Below, piece after piece: positions 52,104-61,123 of a stretch of DNA of 64,000 nucleotides; the first letter of the stretch is position 1, and every line of letters begins with the position of its first letter. The notes below the pieces were generated by a model. The model was not told the origin of the DNA. It saw only the letters and a list, made by a program, of their open reading frames with translations, and did no database searches. Source of the stretch: Halioxenophilus sp033283405 (lineage in GTDB: Bacteria > Pseudomonadota > Gammaproteobacteria > Pseudomonadales > Cellvibrionaceae); the NCBI RefSeq assembly GCF_033283405.1, contig NZ_JAWMQR010000006.1, forward strand, positions 124,001-188,000, in the 5' to 3' direction. A program made the translations under genes and the position numbers.

Positions 52104-52345
52104 CACGGGTTCGAACAATCGCCTGGGCGATAATTGCTCCCCGGCAACAGCTTCTGTGTGGTTCTAATAAGTTACCTCCTTGTAATCATGCCATCGTCAT
52201 TCATCCGCAGCGGCTACCCGCATCCATGGTAATTGAGCGATTTGTTACTGCCGAAGGCACCCAAAGGGTGGAGCAGAGGGAAGTGCCGCAGTGCATCCTA
52301 CCCAGTGCGCCATAGGAAAAGAGCCCGCCCAAAGGTGTTTTTTTC
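52104..52345. repeat. REP-like hairpin and second att-like core downstream of the element
   Basis: GTTCGAACAATCGCCTGGGC near 52110 is a diverged copy of the hairpin unit after tRNA-Ser (GTTCGAGTAATCGCCTGGAG). At 52304-52313 the core AGTGCGCCAT recurs, followed by a decayed terminator (AGCCCGCCCAAAGGTG and a T-run). This looks like a second, degenerate duplicate of the tRNA-Arg 3' flank, 287 bp from attR, parallel to the duplicated flank of tRNA-Ser. Confidence 0.6.
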
Positions 52346-54180
52346 CTGAATTTGTGGGTATGGCGTGGGTGCTATCGCCGGCCGAAACTTGCTTCCCGGT
52401 AACTGCTCCTGTGTTACTCCTATCTGTTACCTCCTGTAACCGGTTGCCGGTATTAACCCAGCTAAGGTCGTTCAGCGAAGTCCGAGGCTGAGGTCCCGTG
52501 CTGCCTTGAGTAGAGACTAGGCAAGGATCAATCCGCCCGTGTGCTGATATCTCTTAACACCTGTGATTGACTTGCCCCCCCCCCCGTGGTATTGCGCGGA
52601 AAGAGTGTTCTGCTTTTTTACTGCCCGTAGTTTATGTAGCCTCCACAAGATCGCAAATCAATTAGTGTTTCATGACGAGCTACCCCTTGTGCCAAGGCTA
52701 GATGCTGATCTTTTGCTGGGAGAGTACTTATAAATACCGATCTGAAAATACCCGGCAAAAAAGAATGATGTACCGTTTACGAGGGTGAGGTGGTTTGTTG
52801 GGTTGCCGCTGCAACGTTCTGAAAAATGACCCGACTAATGTCTTGTTACCAGGCAAGCAGTAAAGCAAGCTGCCCAACAGAGGATACGGCAGGTTAATAG
52901 CTGCATCGCCTCAACCATAAAGATGTTCACATTAAATCTGTGCTGGCTTCTCATCGATAGTTAATAGCGGATATTCCATAATTGCAGCAGATGGTATGAG
53001 AAATTATCTATTGTGCAATTATGTTCAGTACAGATGAATATAGATGAGGCTTGTTGACGGATTGCGTTAGTAAAACAGGGCGGATAACCAAACGAACTGA
53101 AACGGTTAAATTGTCATAAATATTTGGTGGCATTGTTGGAGTATCTACTGCGCCGGCATGGTTTTAAAAAAGACTAAATTGGTACTGTTCCAATACAAAG
53201 TTAATAATTTATCTATTGCATTCTATTAAGGTGGCAATAAGAGCCAACTTACAATGCCGGTTTGTACGGTTATGTCACACTCCCAACCTGATCGACTGTA
53301 AAGGTTTCAGGCTTCTCAAATAAGATCTCGATTGTAGCGCTCTGTTAAGCCGCGTTGGCGGCGGCTATTAAATTACATGAGTTCTTAATATCCAAAACTG
53401 TTTCGAATGAATCAGAGTCAACACTGTTGATATAAGGCTGGCTTTGGATTATTCGCTCTGTAATAAAAATATTTTTAGTTTAAGGATACGCAGCTTGTGT
53501 TAGCCAGGGTGTAAATATGCCCTAATTATTAGCGCCTGTCGTTGGTTGATCGCTGAGTTGGTCAGCGTCTGGGTGGCGAGCAAAAACTTGATTAAGTGTT
53601 GAATCCAGTAGTGGCTTGTTTGCTTTCGATGTCCTTCATTATTAGAGCATGCACTGGGATTAATAACACTCAAAATATGTCTGTACAAATACTCCTTTTA
53701 TATTAAAAGCCTGTCAGATAACGGCAATGTCTTAACCCGTAGCAAATAATCACACTGCTTTGCTGTTCGCCTTCTGGGATGTGTCCATATCCCTTACTCC
53801 GTAAGGGGCGCTCCTTCAATTTTGTTACTACCTTATTTCATTTTTCACTCTAAATTGGGAGCCGCAGGCACGTGGTGGGCTTTCGTTGGGTAAGTTGATG
53901 CAAGCCGACCATCAATTAATTGATTGCGAACTATTACGGAAAAAAACGATGCTGAGTAAGCAGGTTCTGTTGCGATTAAGGTGGCGCTTTGCATCGAGTA
54001 GAGTCCCTTTCAAGTGACTTTTATCGGCCGGTTTGGGAAGTTCAAATAATTCTGAACGGCTTTCGGTGGCTACTATTGGTAACAAATCATCCAAAAGGTT
54101 ACTGTCCTACACGATTGCATATAGATGATCGTAATTAAATGGGTGGAAAAATAGCGTTTGATAATTCGGTTGTTTATATA
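52346..54180. other. Gene-free, probably decaying region of 1.8 kb
   Basis: No convincing gene on either strand; two frames of about 60 codons at 53500-53688 and 53912-54094 (minus) have no ribosome site or recognisable product. A run of eleven C lies at 52575-52585. The stretch is AT-rich with many stops in all frames. It may be scar DNA from earlier insertions at this tRNA hot spot. Confidence 0.5.
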
Positions 54181-54195
54181 GTCAATTATATTGAC
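54181..54195. promoter_or_regulatory. Shared dyad operator upstream of the TonB receptor
   Basis: GTCAATTATATTGAC is a perfect dyad (GTCAAT-TAT-ATTGAC). Positions 2 and 14 give the LysR-type T-N11-A pattern. It is centred about 60 bases upstream of the expected transcript start from the promoter at 54214-54244, as for a LysR activator site. The same 15 bases recur at 58720-58734. Confidence 0.7.
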
Positions 54196-54213
54196 GTTAA
54201 ATAGGAAAGAAGC

Positions 54214-54244
54214 TTGACATAAATAAGGCCGCTGGGTTTACAAT
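54214..54244 (+). promoter_or_regulatory. Candidate promoter of the TonB receptor
   Basis: TTGACA at 54214-54219 is a perfect -35. The -10 is either TTTACA (17-base spacer) or TACAAT (19-base spacer), ending by 54244. The operator dyad lies 18 bases before the -35. Confidence 0.55.
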
Positions 54245-54322
54245 AAGTTCAGTCGATTAAGCGAGTAACCGGCTTCCATAATTGGAATATCGATTTTAAA
54301 AATAGATCTAATAACTAGAGTA

Positions 54323-56467
54323 ATGAACATGAAACAAACCACTATTTACTCAGCCATTGTTTTGGGAAGCCTGATTCCCACCTTAGTGCAAGCTCAAGCT
54401 GGTGCAGTTCTTGAGGAAGTTATCGTAACTGCTCAGAAACGTGAGCAATCTATGCAGGATGTACCTGCGGCTGTTACTGCGTTTGGCGAGTCTCAACTTG
54501 AAGCCAACGGTATCGGTAGCCTGGATGGCATGAATGCGATGGCCCCCAACGTAATTGTTGAGCCAGTGGGGTTATTCCCACAGTCAGCCGTATTCTCCAT
54601 TCGTGGACTCTCTTATTTCGACATCGCTTCAGAGAAGGACCCTACAGTAGGCGTGGTGCTGGATGGTGTTAACCAGCCGCGCAACCTGGGTACTCTCATG
54701 GATATGTATGATGTGCAGCGAATTGAGGTGCTGCGCGGGCCGCAGGGTACACTGTTTGGCCGTAATAACATTGGTGGTGTGCTCAATGTGGTCACCAAAA
54801 ACCCGGGTGATGAGTTCGGTGGTGATATCCGGGTTACTGCCGGAGACTATGGCCGGCGTGAGCTTCGTGCCGCGGTTGATGTACCTATCGGTGAAAATAC
54901 CGGCCTGCGAATTTCTGGCCTCAAGCGTAAGTACGATGGCCATTTCGAGAATGGGGTTACCGGCAAAGACCTGGGTGCGGAAGATGTTGAAAGTATCCGC
55001 GTGAAATTGTCCCATGATTTCAACGATGATCTCAGTATGCTGCTGACGGTCGATGATATTACCGAGCGCAGTGAAGGTAATGGTGTGGTCAATTTCTCCA
55101 AGCCTGACTCTAACCTGGCTCAATTGGGCTACCCTGCCAACAACCCAAATGATCCCTATACCGTCTATACCGACCTGAAGCCTATCGCCAACCTGGATAC
55201 TACAGGTGCGACCCTTGAGCTCAACTGGGAGTTGGATAGCGGTACGGTTACCTCCATTACCGGCTGGCGTAAAACCGACGATGAGACGCAAACCGACTTC
55301 GATGGTACTACCGAGACTATGTTCCATGTACACCGAACACAGGAACATAAAATGTGGACTCAAGAACTCCGTTTTGCCTCAGATTTTAGTGGCCCGGTAA
55401 ATTTTGTTGGAGGTTATTTTCACTCCTACCAGGATTTTGATCTGACCAATGATCAAGCTATCTATCTCCCCCTATTTGGTGTGCCTGTAGACATGGTAGT
55501 GCTAGGTAGTACACCGGGTGCGCAGGAAAACGTCAGTGATGCGCTGTTTTTCCAGGGTGATTATGACCTGAATGACAAATTCACGCTGACAGTTGGTGCG
55601 CGCTATACCGACGAAAGCAAGACCTTCTCCAATAGTTTTGCCGATGAGTTAGAAAAGGACTGGCAGAACTTCTCGCCAATGGCTCGTGTCAGCTATCAGT
55701 GGGATGAAGATATTAATCTCTACTTCGGCTACACCACCGGCTTCCGCAGTGGCGTCTTTAACGCCCGCGCGGGTACTGCCACGTCAATTGGTCCAGCCGA
55801 TGAAGAAACAGTTGAGAGCTGGGAAGCAGGCATAAAATCGTCGCTCTTTGATGGCTTGATGCGCTTTAATGCTGCTCTCTTTTACAGTACCTATTCTGAT
55901 ATGCAGCTGACCTTTGGCCGTCGCGCTCCTGGCACGGACACTTTCGAAACCGTAACGGATAACGCCGGTCAGGCCACTATTCAGGGTGTTGAATCTGAGC
56001 TGAGCATGCTTGTAACCGACAACTTATCCGTGCAGTTTATTCTCGGCTATCTGGACGCTCAGTTTGACAAGTTCACGGCTGATTTGGAAGGCAATGGTAC
56101 CGTCACTGATAATACTCACTATGACCTGCCATACGCGCCAAGATGGACCAGTACTTTGCAGCTCACCTATGATCTGCCGGTCAGCTTTGGTAACTTTAAC
56201 TTCCACGGTGGGGCTACTTTTACGGATCGTTACCTGACGACCAGCCTGAAAGATGAAGATGTGTTCTATCGTGACGCGCTAACGGTATACAACGCTCGTA
56301 TTACCTTCAGTGACCCTGAAGAGAAGTACAAGGTTGCACTGTATGGCAAAAACCTGTCGGACGAGCACGAGAAGTTAAATGCCTTTGAACTTGGTACTAA
56401 CTTCATGCAGGCAGGCTCCTATATGCCGCCACGCAGTTACGGAGTTGAGTTCACCTATAGCTTCTAA
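54323..56467 (+). CDS. TonB-dependent outer-membrane receptor
   Basis: A 714-residue receptor. A signal peptide (MKQTTIYSAIVLGSLIPTLV then QAQA) is followed by the TonB box-like EEVIVTAQKREQSMQDVP, a plug domain with SVFSIRGLSYFD, VGVVLDGV and RIEVLRGPQGTLFGRNNIGG, and a beta-barrel ending in PPRSYGVEFTYSF with a terminal Phe. This pattern is typical of receptors in proteobacteria that take up hydrophobic or aromatic compounds as well as siderophores. It heads a cluster of acyl-CoA and redox genes and shares its operator with them, so it probably imports the substrate of that pathway. Confidence 0.95.
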   Translation: MNMKQTTIYSAIVLGSLIPTLVQAQAGAVLEEVIVTAQKREQSMQDVPAAVTAFGESQLEANGIGSLDGMNAMAPNVIVEPVGLFPQSAVFSIRGLSYFDIASEKDPTVGVVLDGVNQPRNLGTLMDMYDVQRIEVLRGPQGTLFGRNNIGGVLNVVTKNPGDEFGGDIRVTAGDYGRRELRAAVDVPIGENTGLRISGLKRKYDGHFENGVTGKDLGAEDVESIRVKLSHDFNDDLSMLLTVDDITERSEGNGVVNFSKPDSNLAQLGYPANNPNDPYTVYTDLKPIANLDTTGATLELNWELDSGTVTSITGWRKTDDETQTDFDGTTETMFHVHRTQEHKMWTQELRFASDFSGPVNFVGGYFHSYQDFDLTNDQAIYLPLFGVPVDMVVLGSTPGAQENVSDALFFQGDYDLNDKFTLTVGARYTDESKTFSNSFADELEKDWQNFSPMARVSYQWDEDINLYFGYTTGFRSGVFNARAGTATSIGPADEETVESWEAGIKSSLFDGLMRFNAALFYSTYSDMQLTFGRRAPGTDTFETVTDNAGQATIQGVESELSMLVTDNLSVQFILGYLDAQFDKFTADLEGNGTVTDNTHYDLPYAPRWTSTLQLTYDLPVSFGNFNFHGGATFTDRYLTTSLKDEDVFYRDALTVYNARITFSDPEEKYKVALYGKNLSDEHEKLNAFELGTNFMQAGSYMPPRSYGVEFTYSF

Positions 56468-56515
56468 AAATTTAGAGTTATAGCTATCGATTGTTGAGGT
56501 CAAGTCTCAACGCCA

Positions 56516-56576
56516 GACCACAGGGTTACAGCAGTAAGTGAAAGTAAGTTGTAAATTCACTGGTAACACTGTGGTC
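56516..56576 (+). terminator. Long imperfect inverted repeat after the TonB receptor
   Basis: GACCACAGGGTTAC (56516-56529) pairs with GTAACACTGTGGTC (56563-56576) in 13 of 14 positions around a 33-base loop. It lies 50 bases after the stop and has no T-run; terminator function is a guess. Confidence 0.45.
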
Positions 56577-56764
56577 AGTCTGACTCAGATTAATCCGGTT
56601 TTATCCTATCTGTGATGTATGACTCTATGGCTACATCCAATCTTTCCGCCAATCAACCGGGAAGCCCAAACCGGCACAGCACAGTTTGTGCCGACAATGT
56701 GGCTGTCATTACCGAGAGGTTGGTGATTTTTCCTCTCTCCACCTAAGCACTCGAAATATCTATT

Positions 56765-57688
56765 ATGGGCCAGATAAAAAATCTCGAAGTTGTTACCGAT
56801 AAACTGCAATTTCCCGAGGGACCCATTGCCATGGCAGACGGTTCTGTTTTGGTGGTGGAAATTCGCCGCCAAACCTTGAGCCGGGTAACCGCCGATGGTG
56901 CCATTCAAGTTGTGGCAGAGGTTGGTGGCGGACCGAATGGTGCGGCTATTGGCCCGGATGGTGCTGTCTACATCTGTAATAATGGTGGCTTTGAGTGGCA
57001 TGACGTGGACGGTGTTACTATCCCTGGGCACAGGCCACATGACTATGTGGGAGGTTCCATTCAGCGGGTTGATCTTCACACTGGCGAGGTGACAACGCTC
57101 TATACGGAGTGTGATGGCGAACCGCTACTGGGGCCAAATGATCTGGTATTTGACCACACTGGTGGTTTCTATTTTTCTGATCACGGTAAATCGACCGCCC
57201 ATTACCGAGAGCATGGGGCGCTTTATTACGCAAAAGCCGATGGCTCAAATATCCGTAAGCTGGTAAGCAATATGCTCGGCCCAAACGGTGTTGGCTTATC
57301 GCCCGATGGCAAGCGTTTGTATGCCGCGGAGACGCCAACCAGCCGACTCTGGGAGTATGAATTACACGATCACGGAGTACTCGCGCCGCCGCCGTCTCCT
57401 TTCCAGGCGGGACGTCTGGTTTGTACCTTGCCCGACTACTGTCTGCTCGATAGTTTAAAAGTGGAGCAGGGCGGCAATATAGCGGTTGGCACCTTGATCA
57501 AAGGGGGGGTGACGGTATTCGGCGTGGATGGATCACACGACTTTATTGGCTTCCCGGATATCGGTATCACCAACATCAGTTTTGGTGGCGACGATATGTG
57601 CGATGTATGGGCGACAGGATCATCCACCGGAAAACTCTACCATTGCCGCTGGCCTCGTCCAGGATTGCCTCTGGCCTACTCCGCCTGA
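56765..57688 (+). CDS. SMP-30/gluconolactonase family lactone hydrolase
   Basis: A 307-residue six-bladed propeller protein. LQFPEGPIAMADGSVLVVEI gives the first metal ligand (Glu), GPNDLVFDHTGGFYFSDHGK the central Asn, and MLGPNGVGLSPDGKRLYAAE the later Asn/Asp. These match SMP-30, which opens sugar or other lactones with a divalent metal. There is no signal peptide, so it acts in the cytoplasm. It follows the TonB receptor by 297 bp in the same direction and could process a lactone formed during degradation of the imported compound. Confidence 0.9.
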   Translation: MGQIKNLEVVTDKLQFPEGPIAMADGSVLVVEIRRQTLSRVTADGAIQVVAEVGGGPNGAAIGPDGAVYICNNGGFEWHDVDGVTIPGHRPHDYVGGSIQRVDLHTGEVTTLYTECDGEPLLGPNDLVFDHTGGFYFSDHGKSTAHYREHGALYYAKADGSNIRKLVSNMLGPNGVGLSPDGKRLYAAETPTSRLWEYELHDHGVLAPPPSPFQAGRLVCTLPDYCLLDSLKVEQGGNIAVGTLIKGGVTVFGVDGSHDFIGFPDIGITNISFGGDDMCDVWATGSSTGKLYHCRWPRPGLPLAYSA

Positions 57689-57846
57689 ATGGCTGGTTAA
57701 ATCGTTAACTGTTTAGAGCGTAAACTGTTAGAAACCTAAGATCCTATCGGGTCCAATTCTCTCAGATTCTAACTACTTGAGCTGTGGCCCAGATATTGGG
57801 TTGCACGGCTAATTTAGTTGGGCGTTCGTTGGCTTTAGGTGGGAAA

Positions 57847-58626
57847 TTATTTGCCAAACACTGGCGGGCGTTTTTCAAAGAAGGCGGATTTAGCCTCGGC
57901 GAAGTCACTGCTCTGTTCACACCGGTATTGGGCTTTGGCTTCAGCTGAGACCATCTCATTGTAAGGCTGCTCGCAGGCTTGCTGTAACAGCTGTTTGGAC
58001 AAGCTAATTGCCAGTGGGGCTCGCTCGGCAAGTCTCTCGGCCATGGCTAAAGTTGCCTGTTCTAAGCTTTCCGGTTCTACAATCTCGTTACAAAGTCCCA
58101 CTTGTTGACACTGGAGGGCTGTAAGCTGTTGGCCTTCGGCGATCACCTGTAAGGCACGTTTGTAACCGAGTTGTCTGACCAGCAACCATGATGCTCCGCA
58201 ATCAGGAACCAATGCCATTGTCGTGAAGGCAAATGAGAGGTTGGCGTTGCTGCTCATAAGGGTCAGGTCGCAGACCAAGGCGAGAGAGGCACCGGCGCCT
58301 ACGGCGGTACCGGTCACAGCAGAAATGAATAGCTTTTCTGATGCTAAAATCTGACTTAAGAGCGGCTTATAGAGATTCTCAATTAATTGCTCAGCATTTT
58401 CGATATCGGGATCATAGACATCGGTTAGATCCGCGCCGGCACAAAACAGGCGGCCTCGCCCCATCAACACAATAACCCGGGTTTCGGGGTTGCCGTTAAT
58501 CTCTGTTACCGCAGCGCTAAGCTCGCGTACAAATTGACAGTTAAGAGCGTTACGCCGCTCCGGGCGATTCAACCAGATAATTGCAACATGATTTCTATGT
58601 TCAATTTCTATATAACGAAAACTCAT
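57847..58626 (-). CDS. Enoyl-CoA hydratase/isomerase, PaaG-like
   Basis: A 259-residue crotonase-fold protein. The ATG at 58626 has AAGGCG before it and starts MSFRYIEIEHRNHVAIIWLN, the usual beginning. The oxyanion-hole motif is RGRLFCAGADLTDVY. At the two glutamates of classical hydratases this protein has VGAGASLALVCDL and LVPDCGASWLLVRQLG, so the first is Ser and the second Asp, as in PaaG-type 1,2-epoxyphenylacetyl-CoA isomerases. An isomerase or atypical hydratase role is therefore likely. It is divergent from the azoreductase gene; the shared 302-bp gap holds the operator at 58720. Confidence 0.88.
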   Translation of the reverse strand: MSFRYIEIEHRNHVAIIWLNRPERRNALNCQFVRELSAAVTEINGNPETRVIVLMGRGRLFCAGADLTDVYDPDIENAEQLIENLYKPLLSQILASEKLFISAVTGTAVGAGASLALVCDLTLMSSNANLSFAFTTMALVPDCGASWLLVRQLGYKRALQVIAEGQQLTALQCQQVGLCNEIVEPESLEQATLAMAERLAERAPLAISLSKQLLQQACEQPYNEMVSAEAKAQYRCEQSSDFAEAKSAFFEKRPPVFGK

Positions 58627-58719
58627 TGAGTAACGCCTTTTTTGACAATATAAATCCATGAGGCTGAACCTCATACGGGTACGTGCGCTGAGTCTAGTCA
58701 ATCATCAATACAGTAGTAT

Positions 58720-58734
58720 GTCAATTATATTGAC
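58720..58734. promoter_or_regulatory. Shared dyad operator between the hydratase and azoreductase genes
   Basis: GTCAATTATATTGAC, identical to the site at 54181. On the minus strand a TTGACT -35-like element lies about 20 bases beyond it toward the hydratase gene, so the spacing again suits an activator. A partial copy, GTCAATCATCAA, lies at about 58698. Confidence 0.7.
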
Positions 58735-58928
58735 AAAAATAGCTGGGTGTAATTACTATCTAACAACTGTAAATGTTATTAACAATGGCGTCGGCGGTTA
58801 GTGGTTCCGGTGATTTTAGTAAACCCCTATCTAAGTTACGAATAAGCCACTGATAGTCCGTGTAGATACCGGCTAACACGGTTACGAACGGGCGTGCAGC
58901 CCATCTGACCCAATCTGGAGATATAGGT

Positions 58929-59528
58929 ATGGCTCGTGTACTGGCAATAAAGTCAAGTTTGTTAGGTAGTGATGGTAGTTCTTCGCAACTGGTTGATGAG
59001 TTTTTGTCGCTTTGGCGGAATACTCACCCAGAGGATAAAATCACTGAGAAAAATCTGGCTGAGGATCCGGTGCCGCACCTGGATCTGAATACCTTTTCTG
59101 CGTTCATGGTTGCAGGCGATAAGCGTGATGCGGAGCAAAATAAAGCAACGGCGCTATCGGATGAGCTGACGCAGCAATTTCTTGAAACTGATATCGTGGT
59201 ATTGGGTGTGCCAATGTATAACTTAGGAATCCCATCGGTGCTGAAGGCGTACTTCGACCATATTGCGCGTGCGGGCCTCACATTCAAATATACCGAGGCT
59301 GGTCCGGTTGGCTTGGCGGGTGGCAAAAAAGTCTACCTGCTGTCTGCCCGGGGCGGAATTTATCAAGACAGCGCCTGGGATTTTCAGAGCACTTATATCA
59401 AGGGTATTCTTAATTTTATGGGTGTTACTGATATCACATCGGTCTATGCAGATGGGCTTGCTATTAGCCCTGATCATAAGAAAGCCGCTATGGATCAGGC
59501 GTTGCAGGAAGTTAGAGATTTGGTGTGA
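58929..59528 (+). CDS. azoR: FMN-dependent NADH:quinone oxidoreductase/azoreductase
   Basis: A 199-residue flavodoxin-fold enzyme. RVLAIKSSLLGSDGSSSQLV is the phosphate-binding start, VLGVPMYNLGIPSVLKAYFD the central FMN signature, and LTFKYTEAGPVGLAGGKKVY then LLSARGGIY the third. It reduces quinones and azo compounds with NADH in two-electron steps. GGAG stands 10 bases before the ATG. A terminator follows. In this setting it may protect against quinone intermediates from an aromatic or polycyclic substrate. Confidence 0.92.
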   Translation: MARVLAIKSSLLGSDGSSSQLVDEFLSLWRNTHPEDKITEKNLAEDPVPHLDLNTFSAFMVAGDKRDAEQNKATALSDELTQQFLETDIVVLGVPMYNLGIPSVLKAYFDHIARAGLTFKYTEAGPVGLAGGKKVYLLSARGGIYQDSAWDFQSTYIKGILNFMGVTDITSVYADGLAISPDHKKAAMDQALQEVRDLV

Positions 59529-59584
59529 CCATTGTGTACAGCTATTGATGCGGGGTAGAGCGCTTAGCTACCCTCTCTAAACTA

Positions 59585-59610
59585 AGAGCGCATTGAGGCG
59601 CTCTTTTTTT
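59585..59610 (+). terminator. Rho-independent terminator of the azoreductase gene
   Basis: AGAGCGC (59585-59591) pairs with GCGCTCT (59598-59604) and is followed by a T-run. Confidence 0.88.
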
Positions 59611-59734
59611 AAGGTAAAAAAAAACCAGCAAATCAAAGTTGATATTGCTGGCAAAGGAAATAATCGGAGATCAATGATATGAAGCGGCATCGGGGCTGCT
59701 CCATATAGTTATGTTAGTTAAAGTGCTCAATAAT

Positions 59735-59749
59735 GTCAATTAAGTTGAC
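59735..59749. promoter_or_regulatory. Shared dyad operator upstream of the acyl-CoA dehydrogenase
   Basis: GTCAATTAAGTTGAC differs at two bases from the sites at 54181 and 58720 and keeps the T-N11-A geometry. It lies 104 bases before the dehydrogenase ATG. Confidence 0.65.
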
Positions 59750-59853
59750 AATAAATCTGAAATCATCGAAACTGCTTAGCATCGGAAATAAACATAAATT
59801 ACGCGCTGAGATCAGCACGTTAGAATCCACGCGAATGTTCAGAGGTGACCGCA

Positions 59854-60990
59854 ATGCTGAAGAGAACAGTTTATAACGAAGAGCACGAAATGTTTCGTGA
59901 GGCATTTCGGCGCTTTCTGGAGACTGAAGCCGTTCCCCACCACGACGAGTGGGAAGAGCGGGGGATTGTGCCGAGAGAGTTTTGGCTGAAGGCGGGTGAG
60001 CAGGGCGCTCTCTGTCCACAGGTGCCGGAAGAGTATGGTGGTGTGGGTGGTGACTATCGCTATCTGGCAGTAGTCAATGAGGCGGCTGCCAGTGCGGGTA
60101 TTACCGGTGTTAACTTCGCCGTGCATTCAGATATCGTCTCCGGATACCTGTTGGCTTATGGTACTGAAGACCAGAAGCAGGCCTGGCTACCGCGTATGGT
60201 CTCTGGTGAGGTGTTGGGTGCAATTGCCATGACTGAACCGGGTACCGGTAGTGACCTGCAGGGTATTAGAACGACCGCTCGCCGGGAAGGTAATGAATAT
60301 GTGATTAACGGTTCAAAAACTTTCATAACGGCTGGTCAACTGGCGGACCTAGTAATTGTGGTCGCCAAAACCGACCCGGAATTGGGGGCAAAGGGTATCA
60401 GCCTGATTTTGGTAGAGGGGGATCGGCCAGGGTTCCAGCGTGGCAAAAACCTCGACAAGATCGGCCTCAAGGCGCAGGACACTTCAGAGCTATTTTTTGA
60501 TGACGTACGAGTACCGGTAACCAATCTGCTAGGCGAAGAGGGCCGTGGCTTTGCCCAGCTAATGAAGGAGTTACCCCAGGAGCGTTTGGCTATTGCAGTA
60601 GTAGCTATGGCGTCATCACAGCGCGCATTTGATTTAACCTTGCAATATGTTAAGGATCGCCGTGCGTTCGGTAAAACTGTATTTGATTTTCAGAATACCC
60701 GGCATCTTTTGGCTCAGCTTAAGAGCGAAATTGAAGTGGGCTGGGCGTTTCTGGATAAGTGTATCGAGGCTCACCGGGTCGGCGAACTGGAGGCTCATGA
60801 GGCCTCAATGGCTAAATTATGGTCCAGTGAGTTGCAAAATCGGGTAGTTGACCGATGCCTGCAGTTGCATGGCGGCTATGGTTATATGCGTGAGTACCCC
60901 ATCGCAAAAATGTTTGTGGATTCCCGAATCCAAACGATCTATGGCGGTACCTCAGAGATTATGCGGGAGATTATCTCTCGTACCTTATAG
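59854..60990 (+). CDS. Acyl-CoA dehydrogenase
   Basis: A 378-residue flavoprotein. The ATG at 59854 has AGAGG before it; a GTG at 59845 is less likely. GAIAMTEPGTGSDLQGIRTT is the ACAD signature 1, RRAFGKTVFDFQNTRHLLAQ and LQLHGGYGYMREYPIAKMFV signature 2, and GGTSEIMREIIS holds the usual catalytic-side Glu. It oxidises an acyl-CoA to the enoyl-CoA and passes electrons to ETF and then to ETF-QO, whose gene is at 8755. The downstream enoyl step could be carried out by the PaaG-like enzyme at 57847. A terminator lies after the stop. Confidence 0.95.
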   Translation: MLKRTVYNEEHEMFREAFRRFLETEAVPHHDEWEERGIVPREFWLKAGEQGALCPQVPEEYGGVGGDYRYLAVVNEAAASAGITGVNFAVHSDIVSGYLLAYGTEDQKQAWLPRMVSGEVLGAIAMTEPGTGSDLQGIRTTARREGNEYVINGSKTFITAGQLADLVIVVAKTDPELGAKGISLILVEGDRPGFQRGKNLDKIGLKAQDTSELFFDDVRVPVTNLLGEEGRGFAQLMKELPQERLAIAVVAMASSQRAFDLTLQYVKDRRAFGKTVFDFQNTRHLLAQLKSEIEVGWAFLDKCIEAHRVGELEAHEASMAKLWSSELQNRVVDRCLQLHGGYGYMREYPIAKMFVDSRIQTIYGGTSEIMREIISRTL

Positions 60991-61087
60991 AAACTGGCTT
61001 GCCAGAAGCGCAAACCAATCTTAGCGTTTGCGTTGCCAGGCTGTTGCTGGTTTAACCTTCTTGTGTGTGTTCCATTATGTGAGTTTC

Positions 61088-61109
61088 GGCCGCTTAGCGG
61101 CCTTTTTTT
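61088..61109 (+). terminator. Rho-independent terminator of the acyl-CoA dehydrogenase gene
   Basis: GGCCGC (61088-61093) and GCGGCC (61097-61102) around TTA, followed by seven T. The convergent LysR gene ends 15 bases further on. Confidence 0.92.
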
Positions 61110-61123
61110 AGCGTGCTAACGCA

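Noticed and set aside
52575..52585. C11 run as a phase-variable contingency locus
   Set aside because: It lies outside any gene or identifiable promoter.
53912..54094. A 60-codon minus-strand frame before the TonB receptor
   Set aside because: Some protein-like content but no ribosome site, no known relative and many stops around it.
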